A stretch of 64,000 nt of DNA from Cryptomeria japonica (GCF_030272615.1 NC_081411.1:161831089-161895088), one strand, 5' to 3'. Shown: positions 23,101-35,367, numbered from the stretch's first letter. The notes: generated from the sequence alone by a model not told the origin. Numbers and translations are program-made.

Positions 23101-24288
23101 ATACTTGAAGAAGAAATGTATATAGAGCAACTAGATGGGTTTGCCCTATCAAAAGATAGTGATATGGTGTGTTGGCTACATAAAAATTTATATGGATTGA
23201 AGCAAGCACCTAGAGCATGGTATGAAAGTTTACACTCTCATCCTGTGAAGATTGGATTTGAAATAACAAATGAAGGTAGCAATATCTATCTGAAGTCAGA
23301 AGGAGATCAGATTCTGAGCTGTGAAGTGTTTGTTGATGACATAATTTTTGGTGGAGATGAAAGGATGAGCCATGTATTTGCAGATGAAATGAAGAAGGAA
23401 TTTGAGATGTCACTAATCAGAAAGATTAAGTTGTTCATTGGAATACAAATTCAACAAATGAAAGACGGTATCTTTATCACTCAGTCCAAGTATGTCAAAG
23501 ATGTGTTTAAAACCTTTGGCATGGAAGATAGCAAACCGGTTGGTACACCAATGATGACTGGTTGTAAATTGTGAAAAGAAGATGATTCAACATTGGTGAA
23601 TGAGAAGGAATACCAGTCAACGATTGGTAAGTTGCACTATGTAGTACATAGAAGACCAGACATTGCACATGCAATGGGCATTGCTACATGTTTTTAGAAA
23701 ATTCCAAGAGAATCCCACTTGGTAGCAGTCAAGCGGATTCTTAGATATCTGAAGGGAACTATAGATTAGGGATTGTGGTATCCATACAATAATGATTTCA
23801 ATCTCAAAGTGTTTACCGATGTCGATTGGGTTGGTAATGTGGATGACCGGAAAAGCACAATCGATGGTGCATTCTTTCTTGGTGGTATACTAGTCTCGTG
23901 GATAAGGAAGAAGTGGAGTTGTATCTCTCAGTCCACAGTAGAAGCAGAATATGTAGCAGCATTTATGAATTGTACTTAGACAATTTGGATGAAGCATGCA
24001 TTAAGTGGTTTCAATGTCCCTATATCTAAACTGGTGAGTATATTTTGTGACAACAAAAGTGCAATTAATATTTCCAAGAATTCAGTATTGCATGCTAGAA
24101 CCAAGCAATTCAAGTTCAACTATCATTTCTTGAGGGAGAAGGTGCAGAACAAAGAGTTTGTATTGGAACATGTTTCCAGTACGGAGTAGTTAGCAGATAT
24201 ATTCACCAAGCCTCTACTGAAGGATACATTTACCTATTTAGGAGGTGAATTAGGGTTGTTGCCCCTTCAAGAGGTGAACTAAAGGTAT
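20184..24288 (+). pseudogene. Copia gag-pol polyprotein (decayed)
   Basis: The ATG at 20,184 opens Gag (FNRDNFEIWK, UBN2-type), with a stop at 20,691. The frame continues to a zinc knuckle near 20,975 (CFSCNRIGHIVVNY, last Cys changed to Tyr) and protease (WIIDSGCSHHM, 21,225). Stops follow at 21,264 and 21,432. GAG-pre-integrase ends near 21,786. Integrase (LIDDCSR, TDQGGEF) needs a frame change near 21,750 and another near 22,060 to reach the Glu segment. RT spans about 22,830-23,560 with FVDD at 23,329-23,340 in place of YVDD, then RNase H (FTDVDW, 23,812; STVEAEY) to about 24,190. At least ten in-frame stops make it inactive. Order PR-IN-RT-RH fixes it as Ty1/copia. Confidence 0.92.
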
Positions 24289-24465
24289 GTGCTCCACATC
24301 AGTCGAGTATTGCATTGTCAATCTTTTTAGGATTGATGTGTTGAAGGATGCTACTCCTCAGGGGGAGCAACATAGTGTAATATGAAAGCTTGTGCCTCCA
24401 CTTTGGCATTGTTGTCAAAGGTGGATAAGATGTGAAGCAGAGAAAATATCAGTACTATTGAAAAC
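24289..24465 (+). mobile_element. Copia-1 3' region with polypurine motif, truncated
   Basis: Contains 'cctcagggggagcaac' (24,356-24,371) and 'tttggcattgttgtcaaagg', the usual lead-in to a Copia 3' LTR. No LTR follows. At about 24,466 the sequence switches to the promoter of gene copy B. Confidence 0.7.
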
Positions 24466-24466
24466 A

Positions 24467-24475
24467 TATAAATTA
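24467..24475 (+). promoter_or_regulatory. Candidate TATA box of gene copy B
   Basis: TATAAATTA begins exactly where homology to copy A begins. Everything upstream is Copia DNA, so any transcription of copy B would use core promoter DNA placed next to a retroelement tail. Confidence 0.5.
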
Positions 24476-24570
24476 GCTTCAAGGAATTGGAAAGATATGA
24501 TGTTTGTTGGTAAGCATTAAGTTCTGTGTTGTGTGAAATTCATTACAATATATTTTGTAAAATAGTTGCA

Positions 24571-25125
24571 ATGGAATTTAGGAAGTGCACCAGGGATCCA
24601 ATCCCATTGCTATTTGGTGAGTGGTGTTTGGCTTATGTGAAAGAAGTGAAAGAAATGAAAGACAATTTTCAACAGATTAAGAATCAAAATCTCCTTTGTG
24701 ACTGGAGTATCCTACGTCTTTTGGATGGATGGATGGATGGCCCTTGCTATGGATGGAAAGTTGAGCAAAGCTACAAGAAAGGCATTGGGGACATGCTTCT
24801 TGTTAAAACAAAGGCTTTTAGAAAGGGAGGTAAGTTTTTCCGACCATTAACGAAGTTGTCAAATATTTTTTCAACTTCTTAACATCTTTAGTTCAACTTC
24901 TTTTTATAAAAGCATTTGAAACGACATGGATTATCATCTGAATTCTATGTAGATGGTGCACTCGTTCTGGAAATGTACTCCAGAGTTTACCTCACTGAAG
25001 AAGGACGAGATGCCGCTTTACTTTTCACGATGGAAGCTAAAATTGCTGAAGTTATATACTTCATTTTCTCCATCTACACCAAGCCCGTGGAGCATGAAGC
25101 CCAAGTTCAGTTGCTTGATGAGTAA
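24571..25125 (+). pseudogene. Unknown two-exon small gene, copy B (best-preserved)
   Basis: Exon 1 is 24,571-24,829 (starts MEFRKCTRDPIPLLFGEW, ends at donor gtaagt). Exon 2 is 24,953-25,125 (acceptor ctatgtag). The join is phase 1 and stays in frame, giving 143 residues. A tggatgga quadruple repeat sits in exon 1 near 24,722. Exon 2 carries YLTEEGRD and KIAEVIYFIF. One extra A near 25,105 relative to copies A and C ends the protein at LLDE*, removing about 15 C-terminal residues (ending LKAY in A). Cytosolic, hydrophilic, no signal peptide or membrane segment. The family is unknown to me. It could be a live lineage-specific gene, but the 3' frameshift and retroelement junction argue for a pseudogene. 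Confidence 0.55.
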
Positions 25126-26664
25126 AATCACACATAATTCTGGGTTGAAGGCGTATTGATGGGCTGGCCTATCCGTCACTGTTATTATAGTGTAGAATAT
25201 TATTAATGTGGTATTATTATAGTGTGGTATGTTTGTAATCTAATCATCTAAGCTTTGTTGAACATGTATACTAAATCATAATATTATGTTCTATGTGAGA
25301 AAGGAGTTTTTTTTTTTTTTTTTTTGGTGTGGGGGATATTACCGTTTAGAGTATGGCAGATTTATTTCTAATATGAACATATAGACTTTCTTTTAATAAT
25401 TTTTTTATATATTTAGTAATATGTAAACTATACTTAATATATTATAAAATTAGTAATATTTATTTTGTACAAGTTTTATTATGTTGGGTTATAATTTTTA
25501 TAAATTATAAAATTATCATTGGGTAGATGGGAATAGCTACCAAGAAGGATATAATGAGAGTAATTCTATTCAACGACAATGACCATTTACCTTTCCATGT
25601 ACCCAATAAATTTTGAATGCACTCCACTACTAAGCTCTCATTCAACTTTGAATATCTCTTATCAATTAATCACATTCCCAAGTATCTATAAGGAGAGATA
25701 TGAACCTCATAATCTAAGATATCTTAAATCTTGAATCTCTCAAGACAAATGTGTTTTTCAAAAAAATATATTGGATTAAAATTTATTCACCTTTTGACTA
25801 GATACCACATTAATAATATTCTACACTATAATAATACCACATTAATAATATTCCTAATGACCCAAAAAGTTGACCCTCATAAAGATGTATCTTCAAGATA
25901 AATCCTCAAGTTCTTAATCCTAAACTCTCAAATCACAAATACAAAATTAGAAATTGTATATTTCAATTAAATATATTTTGAAAACATCATTATATTCTAA
26001 AGTATATTTTTATATTAAATATGTTAAATATTTAACGCATAATTATTATTTAATTACATATAAACCTTAAGTATATATAATATATATTATTTAATATAAA
26101 TATAATATTAGTCATTATATAATATTTTTTAATATAATAATATATAAATTAATTTATTTAAATAGAAAAAATGAAATAGAAAGAAGAATACAATAATTTC
26201 AAGAAAACGGTTTATGAATTAAAAAAAAGTTTTTAAAAAGCTAAAAACTTCATGTGAATTGAAAAGAAATGGAAGCGACTAATCTCCACATAAAATGGCA
26301 TTCCGTACGATTTTCAAAATGTGGAAAATACAATGGATTTGAACGAAATTTTCAACATGAAATCTTGATGAACTTCATCCCCATTATTGTAAAAATGGAA
26401 AAAAATTAATTAATTTATAAATAAAATAAAAAAGTTTAGTGTCAATATATGAAAATATTAAGGACTCGTGCAGCTCTTAAATCATTTGATAGGCTAATGG
26501 AAGTAATGTGAGGAATTGAAGAGTGGACAACGAAAGATTGTAGAATGAGTTGAAGAAGAAGCGGGTCAAAGGAAATGTCTATGGCAAGTGGGTAGGAAGA
26601 AGCACCCATATACTATGTGAGATTTTCTAGTGTGCAAAAACAAGATCATGATTCAATATTTGAG
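25126..26664. other. AT-rich flank of copy B, no gene
   Basis: 25,126-25,290 is the shared 3' flank of the gene family. The rest is very AT-rich with a poly-T run (25,304-25,325). A 33-base inverted repeat links 25,182-25,214 with 25,802-25,834. No coding or RNA gene is seen. Confidence 0.6.
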
Positions 26665-28186
26665 TGTATAGTATGAAAATACAACAAAGTAGGATGAAGA
26701 CCACGATTACTTTCATACAAATATTGGAATACAAAATCACCTAAATGAGTGATCATATTTGACTCTCTTATAGAAGAGAATCAAATGATACCTCTAGGGT
26801 TTCTATTCCTTTTACTACTTTCGAAAGTGAATGAATTATGAAAATATGTTCAAGCAATGTGAAGCTATGAAAAAAGTATGAATTAAATGAGAACTAAGAA
26901 TGTTGCAATTGATTGAAAAACAAACAAAGATTCTGCAACATACACAAAAATAGATAGGAAATCTATTTGCGCACTTGTACTTGCAATTTGAAGTTGAATC
27001 TATGGGACCAAGAAACCTAGAACGTCCTGGTCTTCTAAGGATAAGCCAATATTTGGAAATATGCAACATCTAGAATATGCCTATCAAATTTGGTGAAAAA
27101 AACTTGAGGACAAGGGTGCTCTGATCACCTTGGTCTTGGATAGGGGCTCCCCAACTGCTCTAGTTCTAGAAAATCAGGTACAAATTCTAGGAAGAAGTGA
27201 ATAAAATATTTTTGATGTTGTTTTGGGCTTCCTAGTTCCACTAGTTACCTGTAGTAGCACACAAGAGGGAAGAAATGGTGTTGTGGATAGGGTTTTACCT
27301 AAAGAAAATCCTATGTCTAGAATAACCCTAATTGAAATTTAAATCTAACTTGAATTGAATTAGAAAAGCTTGTTTCTTGAGGGGAAGTTTAGATGTAAAA
27401 TTGAAATCCTTGAATGTAGATGATTATACCTTCTATACGTGATGCGATACTCTTAGGACAAGTCTTGCATTTTTTGATGCAATAACATGATAAATCACAT
27501 AAAATCCATCATGAAATCATAATTAGAACATAACATGAAGATACCATGATGTAGTTTGTTGCTCCTTGAATTAGATTTGCTCTTGAGAAAGAAGAATTGC
27601 TCTTGAATTGGATGATAATGTTAGCATGAGATGAATTGTTCTAGATTGTTGAAATGAATTGAAAGGGATGCCTTATATAAGGATTTATTAATTAAAATCT
27701 CCTCTAGGATGACTTAAATTTAGTGTATTTTTGCATGGAGCTAGATTTGAATAGCATAGGATTGCCTTATCATCCTTCCAAAATTTAGGAAAAAAATTGT
27801 GGGACCAAGGGGTTGGGTCAGCGTTGGCCTCAACAACTTTATACCCAATGTCTATAGATGCAAGATAATGGGGTTCTACTACAAATTCCAACTTGATGGC
27901 TTAGAAGATGATGTATAGATATGAGAACAATGTTTTGGAAGTTGAAATTGGGGTAGGAGTAAGGATAAACCATGATCAAAGGATAAAGTGCATACCTAGA
28001 TGTAAGGGCCCAAATAATAATGTGATGATGTAACAAAGTGGAATAAGACTCATAAAATAGAATTAAATATTGGTTAATTACAATAAAGGTCCTATTATGC
28101 ATAAAGGAATGAGCTATACTAAATTGAGTGCTAGAAGAGTGTGGAATCATACACACTAATAAAGGTGTACAAAATACGATGCTACT
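26665..28186 (-). mobile_element. 3' LTR of a third Tat-type element (Tat-C)
   Basis: It is a diverged relative of the Tat-A LTR. On the plus strand both begin TGT..AGTAT.AAAAT, share 'attggaatacaaaa' and a 'agggttt.tattcctttt' block, and both end with 'gtgtacaa ... gctac' followed by a pyrimidine tract (complement of a polypurine tract, 28,187-28,202). The polypurine position marks it as the 3' LTR of a minus-strand element to the right. Confidence 0.65.
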
Positions 28187-29789
28187 TTAAACCCCTAGTT
28201 TAGCAGAGTATGATCTTATAATCATATTCTCGGTAAAGTAGAAATGAAGAGATAGAGAATCTGAGAGCAAGAAAATTTAAGATTAGGATAACACTAAATT
28301 TGACTGGTGATGAAGCCCCCAAGTGCAGAATCCTATCAATCCATGCAAGTAAGCTTCAAGTGTACACAAAAGAAAATAATATTTGTACTAATACAAAGCT
28401 CCAAGTCAAATAATTGAAGAGACCTTGATAATCAAAATGTCTCAACTGCTAATGTAATTATGAACATGTTATTACAAGTGCATAAGTGGTCTTATAGAAA
28501 AAACAGGGACATACACCAAATAAAAGAAGAAAAGACCATGATCCAACACTAGAAAAGTGTGTTATGTACTATGGGCTCATGGGAGAGAGAGAAAGGAACA
28601 TGGACTCTATGAGATAGAATATTGTGTTATGCTAGGTGATCCATGTGAAAAAAGAGATTTGAAAGGTCTAGAAACTTGTGTTATGTTAGTCAACTCATAT
28701 TGCTATGATGTTGTTTGGTTTCATAAATAAAGCACCTTGTTTAAGACTTTGGTTTTGTTTTTGGCATGAAATAACTTCTATAAGATGCATGATATAAAAT
28801 GTCAAGTTTTGGGAATGCAACATGAGGATGCAACAACTCATCTAAGAAAAATGGTGCATAAAATGAGTATAAAGCATGAGGATGCAATAGTCTTGAAATG
28901 ATTAGATAAAGTAGGGATGAATCATGATTATAGAACAATCTTGAATTGATAGTTGATAATTAAAAATACAACTAGAAGGCCACATATATCCCACTCAACT
29001 TGAGATCTCAACATAGTCTTATTTTGATGTCTTAAGGTAGAAAATAACAAGGATAAACACCTTCATTACCAAGGAGATATCTTTTAGGCAACAATGTATA
29101 TGCAATCAAAGAAAAAGAGGGTATAACTCTTTTGAAGCAAGGAAGGGATATTTGTAAAAGAGATATCTTACAACAAGTGTAAAGGGATCCTTTTTTGGGA
29201 TGAATGATTGACAAAGGAGGAAGAGATATTTGTAAAGAAAAGGAGACTATGAATACATACCTTCTCGACTCCTTAGGAAAAAGTATATTCTTAGTGAAGG
29301 ATTGCACACATTCAATCTCTTTGAAAGGAAAAGGAGACTAAGAATACATACCTTCTCCACTTCTTAGGAAAATTATTGCACATGAAATCGTAGCACCATG
29401 AATGTTAATGAGCCCTTGGTAAGTAAGCTAGCAATGTCACATAGTGAGGAGCAACGCAATAGGAACTTTAAATGTCATGTAGAAGGAATAAGATGACTAG
29501 TTATAATGAGGTGTGGAATTTTATCTCCCAAATCAATGCACTCATTGGTGGAATGGGCATGGATTTGATTATACTTGCAAAAGAAGAATTGTGTTTATTT
29601 TTCCTATGATTCTTTCTTTGATTTTTTTAAAGAGAGAGTAATCAAGTTGGTTTTAAGAAGCTCATACAAAATACTCTATTGGTGTGATGAGAAGTTGTAA
29701 GAAGATGCATTAGATAATAGTAGAGGGGATCTCGATAAAGTAGGAGGTTGGAAGCCTAAAATTTATTTGGAGAAGTGTGATATAGATTT
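28187..29789 (-). mobile_element. Tat-C 3' untranslated / deleted pol region
   Basis: No RT, RNase H or integrase motif was found on either strand, so pol is lost. A 92-bp-spaced direct repeat ('aaaaggagacta..gaatacat') occurs at about 29,237 and 29,329. Frames here are short and unrecognised. Confidence 0.5.
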
Positions 29790-30790
29790 ATCATGACTAT
29801 CAAAAATTTATTCCACATACCCTAAATCATATCTATTACATCCATGCTTATAATTAATTATAGATGTTGAAATGTTTAGAGGAGAGGGTACATTCTTAGT
29901 GTCAAAGTCTAAAGAGCTTCTATCATCATCAACATGTGTTGGAAGGAGAGGTCGTAACTGATTTAGAAGAAGCTTGCATAAATGACACACAATGCTCCTT
30001 CAAAGCTTCATACTTCTATTGAGGATCTTTATATCTATTATTAATGGATGGTGTAAAGTCTAATGTACCCCATTTATTTTCTAGAGCATGATTGATACGC
30101 CACTATGTTGTTGAAGGAACCATATTGTTAAAGGGAGATATGCATCCTACTTCCTCTTGAAGAAATTCATAAGGATTAGGATCAGCATCTATAGTGCGAA
30201 TTTGACTGTTATATATGAATTTGATTGTATAATGAAGAGGATAAGGAAATTATTTCGTGGAATGAATTCATAGTCTACCTAGAAGAAGGTTACAATGGAG
30301 ATCATAGGGCGTGACATGGATAAAGTTAGGTAAGGAAACAAGTCCTACTTTGATAGGTGATATGACTATACCAAGTGACTCTCTAGGAATATTATGGAAG
30401 TCACAAACACAAAGGGAATCAAGTTGAATAAAAAAATAATCCCAATTTATATTTTCTAATAAGTCAACATGAAAAATAAGTGTGGATTCATTATCAATTA
30501 AACTACCTCTTATGCTTTGTTTATGAATGCAAGCAATAATCATAAGGGGCTCATCTCTATTTTTAACCTATATAGAAAGGCAATTCATGTTGTGAGAATG
30601 TAATATCATTTGTTTTAGAAGAAGGGGAGGAAAAAAACTTATGTAAGGCTTCTTGGATCAATTTATGTGAAGTTTGAATCAAGTCCCAAAGAGAAATCTT
30701 AACTAAGATACTATGAAATTTTTCAATAAGATTAGGTTCTATTGGCCTACCTTTGAACCTGGCCAAATTTAAACTTCTACAATATTGTCA
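29790..30790 (-). pseudogene. Tat-C gag-protease remnant
   Basis: Minus-strand frames read KISLWDLIQTS near 30,680 and SLIDNES then HCNLLLGR near 30,250-30,510. This is the protease-linker and aspartic protease order of Tat elements (family: ISLWDLIQ..., LVDNGS, NLLLGRPWIH). A downstream linker resembling that of Tat-A (KWGTLDFTPS) reaches about 29,990. Frameshifts and stops break it, and no pol follows. Confidence 0.65.
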
Positions 30791-31376
30791 CACTGGACTG
30801 ATAAAATATTTTAAGTCTTGTTTGATGAAATCACTCCCTATGCTTGGTTCCCATAAGAATAGTGCTTGTCCTTGGTTTATTTTAAAAAGTAAACCTTGAT
30901 TGCTCTAGCTCAAAGCACTTTTATGAAACTCCTTATACCCAGTGCTTGTTACATAGTTTCGCTATAGATATCAAAATGTATGGAGTTGTAGATGTCAATT
31001 CATCTAGATCAATTGAGATAAATTATGTTAGTACTCGATAATTTTTAGGGATAGCATGTGTATGAAGGCTATAGAACAAAAAAATTTTGTTTATGATTTG
31101 ATATCTAAAATGGTATTTAGTACTGAGAAAGTTAATGTGGAGCACAAGTTTCAACTTAGGCAAACAATAGAGTATGCATATTTTGGATATTGTATTCTAA
31201 TATGTGGAATGGATCATTTGTGCTATGAGTTAAGTTCTTGATTGACCATGCATGTGTTTATCAACTTTCTAGAGGGTGCAATCAACTTTTCTATAAGGTT
31301 TTGGTGAACATCATGTAGATCCAACTCTACTAGTTGCTTATGTTGCAAAAGAAATGCTTCCCAAAATTGTAAAACT
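30791..31376. other. Unassigned DNA
   Basis: A 61-codon frame at 31,056-31,241 has no recognisable relatives. The region may be the outer part of the Copia scrap that follows, but I see no motif to show it. Confidence 0.45.
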
Positions 31377-31675
31377 ATATTTGGACTACTTTGATCATCC
31401 TTATGATTCTTTCTTATCTCATGGAAGGAGAAAGTCGAGATACAACCAAATGATGTAGAATATAATCAATGTTTTGGGCAAACTATTTCAAATATAGAAA
31501 GGGATATAAATGGGAATTTTTCCTTTTCAAGGATAGAGCTAATAGGGTTGGTGATGTTAATGACCAAAATATCACTACCAGTGGAGCTTTTTTTTTAGGG
31601 AAGAAGTTGGTTTCATGGTCCAGTAAGAAACAGGATAAGAAAGAATCATAAGGATGATCAAAGTAGTCCAAATAT
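31377..31675. repeat. Perfect 42-bp inverted repeat
   Basis: 31,377-31,418 is the exact reverse complement of 31,634-31,675, with a 215-bp spacer. The right arm starts right after the SKKQ of a Copia RNase H fragment, where the expected Copia sequence stops. Confidence 0.95.
31469..31633 (+). pseudogene. Copia RNase H scrap
   Basis: The frame contains GDVNDQNITTSGAFFLG followed by KLVSWSSKKQ, matching the Copia RNase H segment (compare VDDRKSTIDGAFFLGG at about 23,840). The preceding catalytic FTDxDW is replaced by FKDRANR. Only this short part survives. Confidence 0.7.
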
Positions 31676-33948
31676 TAAGAAGTTGGGTGTTGGCAAAGCA
31701 AAAAACTTGGTTGAGCTTCAAGCAAAGTATCTAAAGTGGAGCATAAAACCCCTTCCACCATACATTATGAAAATTTTCAACATCATCACCCAACAAGGGT
31801 TCCTAAGGATTGGACAACTAATCTAGCCATAGCTCTTTTCAAGAGTGGTGATATCAATAACCCCTTCAATTACATGACAATACTAATTAATCATTTGTTT
31901 ACAAAACTATTTGTTAGCATGATAGAAAATAGAATTAGCAAATGGACAGAACAAAAACATACGTAAACGAGCAAAAAGACAAGTTGGTTTTAGACCTAAG
32001 CATTCCATAGTTGATCATGGTATTACTTTGAGATGCATCATTGAAAAAATTTAGGGGAAAAAGGAAGAACTCTTTCTTTGCTTTCTTGATTTTAAAAAGG
32101 CTTTTGACACGGTCCCTAAAGATAAGCTTTAGTACAAAATGGAAGAACTTGACATTCTTATGCATCTTAGAGCACTTGTTCATAGGCTTTATGAGGAGGT
32201 TAAAGTTAAAATCAGAACTTCAACTAACATTTTAAAAAAATTTAGGAGTGACGGTGCGGTCAAACATGTTGGCAATTGACACTCATTGGATTCATTTTGT
32301 TGTCATTGATGGCAACATGATTTGATGGAAGTCACAAACCGGCACTAGAAGGCATATACTGGCAGATACCGGCGTTGGAAGCATTCAGGCCTACACTTGC
32401 ACCGACACTGATATCAATACTTCAAGGAAGCCGACATCAAGGAAGATTTATTTAGTAATCATTTTGTAATTATTGTCGAGGCCAACATTGAATATCTTTT
32501 GTAGATACATTGTAAGCCGACATAATGCATATCATGTGTAATAGGTATATAAGTCAGTCTGCTAGGTCAATTCAATATATGTAGATATGAGTTGATAATG
32601 GTATTGTGATGTAATAGAGACAAACATATATAGGTATAACAGAACTATGAGATGCGAAATATATGTATGGAGATCATTTTTGTATGTGAACAGTATATCA
32701 TGCAATGATCTATAGATAGCTTCGAAAGCATTCTTGGAGGAGAAGCAATACTGGTAATAGTTCAAGTTTGTGAACCGGTACAAACCAGAACCAGAACCAA
32801 AACACTATCTGGCATAGCAGATGCATTCTTGAGTTCATTTTCAATAATTTACTTTGGTAGAAAGCTTGTAGTCAGTGAGGCTCTTTAGTAATGAGCAATA
32901 TGCTCTAGGCAGTGTGCCTTCCTACAAGTGCAGGCCCTTGTTTTATGTTATATCATTTCATATGGCTAGTGAACTGATATTGTGGGTCACAAATCCCACC
33001 GTGGTTTTTCCTCATTAAGGTTTTCCACATATAAATTATGTGTGTTATGGTGTTCATTTATGTGGATGGTTTATTTACTTTTTGTTATATGCTTATTTAT
33101 TTACCGGTACATGCATGCATGGTTTAGAAAGTTAAAGATTGTTGATTCTGGCAGAACACTAATTCACCCCCCCCCCTTCTCAGTGTTCTCAGATCCCAAC
33201 AAAACAAGGGTGCCCTCTATCTCCTACCTTGTTTGGCTTATATATTGACAAGCTTGAGGAGTCGTTAAACATGCAAAATGGTGAGGGTATTTTATTGGGA
33301 GAGTTTGTGATGAGATTGCTTCTTTATGAGGGTGATCTCATATTGATTGCTAAATATCCCCTTGGTTTGCAATAGCATTTAGTTTCCCTTGAGCATTTTT
33401 GTAGCATGGTGCCAATGCAAGTTAATATCAGCAAGACGAAATTCATGGTTTTCTCTTATAGAAGAAAACAAAATCAGCATAAGTTTTATTTTCAAGGTAG
33501 TATTCTTGAAGAAGTTACATATTATAAATATCTCAAAATTGACTTCAACAAAAATCTAAGTTGGGAAGGTTGCGGAAAGAAAAGAAATTTAGGAGGTTGG
33601 AAAGCATTTTATGCTCTTCAAAATAGATGTAGAGAAGCAAAGCTATAGGATTGGATCATCATTCATACTTTTTCGGGCTTTTAGTGTTGTTGGTTGTTCT
33701 CTATGGGTGTATATTAGGGGTGAATAGTACCTCAGTCTCCCAGTAGAAGCAAATTGAGAGAAATCAAAAATATTTGATCACAAGCAAGTTCAAAATTAAA
33801 AGTAAAGTTCCCTATGATATCATGTTAAGTGAAACGGGAGCTTCTCCTATTGAAGCAATTATTATGGTGCATCTCATAAGCTATCTAAAAAGAACCAAGC
33901 AAATAGAAGAAGGCAGATGGCCTAAGGTTGTCTTTAATGACATATTGT
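31676..33948 (+). pseudogene. LINE reverse transcriptase, interrupted by a solo LTR
   Basis: Minor frame changes aside, it reads KNLVELQAKYLKW, DWTTNLAIALFKSGD (31,813), GFRPKHS, DFKKAFDTVP (32,084, first catalytic Asp) and KVKIRTS up to 32,261. After the 935-bp solo LTR it resumes with QGCPLSPTLFGLYID (33,207). The catalytic motif reads LLLYEGDL at 33,319-33,339, where LINEs have YADD, so the first Asp of the pair is gone. NISKTK and KNLSWEG follow. Stops are frequent. The 3' end is cut at 33,948 by the Tat-A LTR. Non-LTR, plant LINE type, inactive. Confidence 0.85.
32267..33201 (+). mobile_element. Solo Copia-type LTR inside the LINE
   Basis: TGTTGG ... CCCAACA, 935 bp, flanked by perfect 5-bp target duplications AAACA (32,262-32,266 and 33,202-33,206). 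Removing it rejoins the LINE frame across VKQGCP. Near the end it has the C-run 'aattcacccccccccc' typical of the Copia LTRs here. No internal region remains, so it arose by LTR-LTR recombination. Confidence 0.92.
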
Positions 33949-35367
33949 TGTGGAGCAGAAAAATGGAACCAAGTAGCTAAGACCTAATCCCACTCTCATG
34001 TACATACATTGGAATACAAAAGAGCCTAGGGAGATATCTCACATTGACTACTTGTAGAGAAGAGAGAGTCAAGGAATATCTCTGAGGGTTTATATTCCTT
34101 TGTTGTAATGAAGAGTATATATGCCTTGGTCCCTATCTGCATAAGAAGCTAGAACTCTAGATCTAGGATCCTTAGGGCTTGAAATGCAAAACTACAAAAC
34201 TATGTGGACCAAGGCACCACGCCCTAGTCCCTATGAACTAAGACCAAATTATGAGGCTAGGTCTATGTTTGTGTCTTTTGTCTGTTCCTAAAATCATGCA
34301 TGTGTCGGATTCCTATATCTGCACCTGCAACTTGAAAAAAGGGTGTCTAGGTGGCTATATAAGATTTTGCCTTAGTCAAACCCCTTATTTTGGTGGTTTC
34401 CACCTCTACAACTAGTCGATAATGTACTGAAAATGTGTGTGCAAGAATCTTATGTGTATGCAAGATCCTAAACGAAAGTGATAAAGAATCTAGAGTTCTA
34501 CCCTAAACTTTGGAGAGAAAACCCTAAACACTTGTAAATGCAAATGTAAATGCTTCAAATGATGGATGAACTAAGAGATCTAAAGCACGAACATAAATAT
34601 ACAAATGAAGCTTATACAAAGACATGTAAATAACATGAAACCATACCAAACCCTAAGGGAGAGGTACAAGCCAATCAACAGTCGGTGATCTCCTATTATT
34701 CTTCAATTTCTTTAAAGCTCCTAATTGATGTTGAGAATGCTTGATTTGTTGTTGTAGACTTCATATAACCTGCACTTTCACTTCACAAGAGGCTCCTTCC
34801 AAATTGCTAGATCTGGATCCCTCAAATGAGGAAAGGGAAGACTATATATAGGAAACCCTAACTTTGTTTTCAACTTTAGGTCGACCTATAATCAATAATT
34901 TTTTACAAATCTCTGGATTTAAATATTAAAATGCCACCAAAACATGCTCCCAAAATTCGGGGAGAAAAAGTCAGGACCAGGTAGCTAGCTACTTGGTCCA
35001 ACCAACCTTTTTGCCAAATTTTTGGGGAAACAACATATTGTGATTCTAAAGTGAATCTCAAAATGATATGGAAATTTATGATATCTAGGTATGTGAAATC
35101 GAGCCTTGAAGGTCAAAATAGGACATAATTAGGGTATTTTATGAAATGATTTACTGGAGGAATAAAATAAAAAGGGACACACTTAATGTAAAGGGCCCAA
35201 TTTTATGATGTGTAGAGTGATAAAAGAAGACATTAGATTTAATTTAATTAATTAATTAAATGCTTAAAGAGAATTTGAAATGCAAGATGCAAACACACTA
35301 AGGTGGGTGATTACCTAAGCGTGAAATTGTACCACCCAATTAAGGGTGTACAATTTACAACGCTACA
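33949..35367 (-). mobile_element. Tat-A 3' LTR
   Basis: On the minus strand it runs TGTAGCGTTG ... CCACA, 1,419 bp. 33,949-34,330 aligns with 62,004-62,580, which has about 190 bp more in the middle. It is bordered by a polypurine tract on the right. It sits directly against the LINE on the left. Confidence 0.8.
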
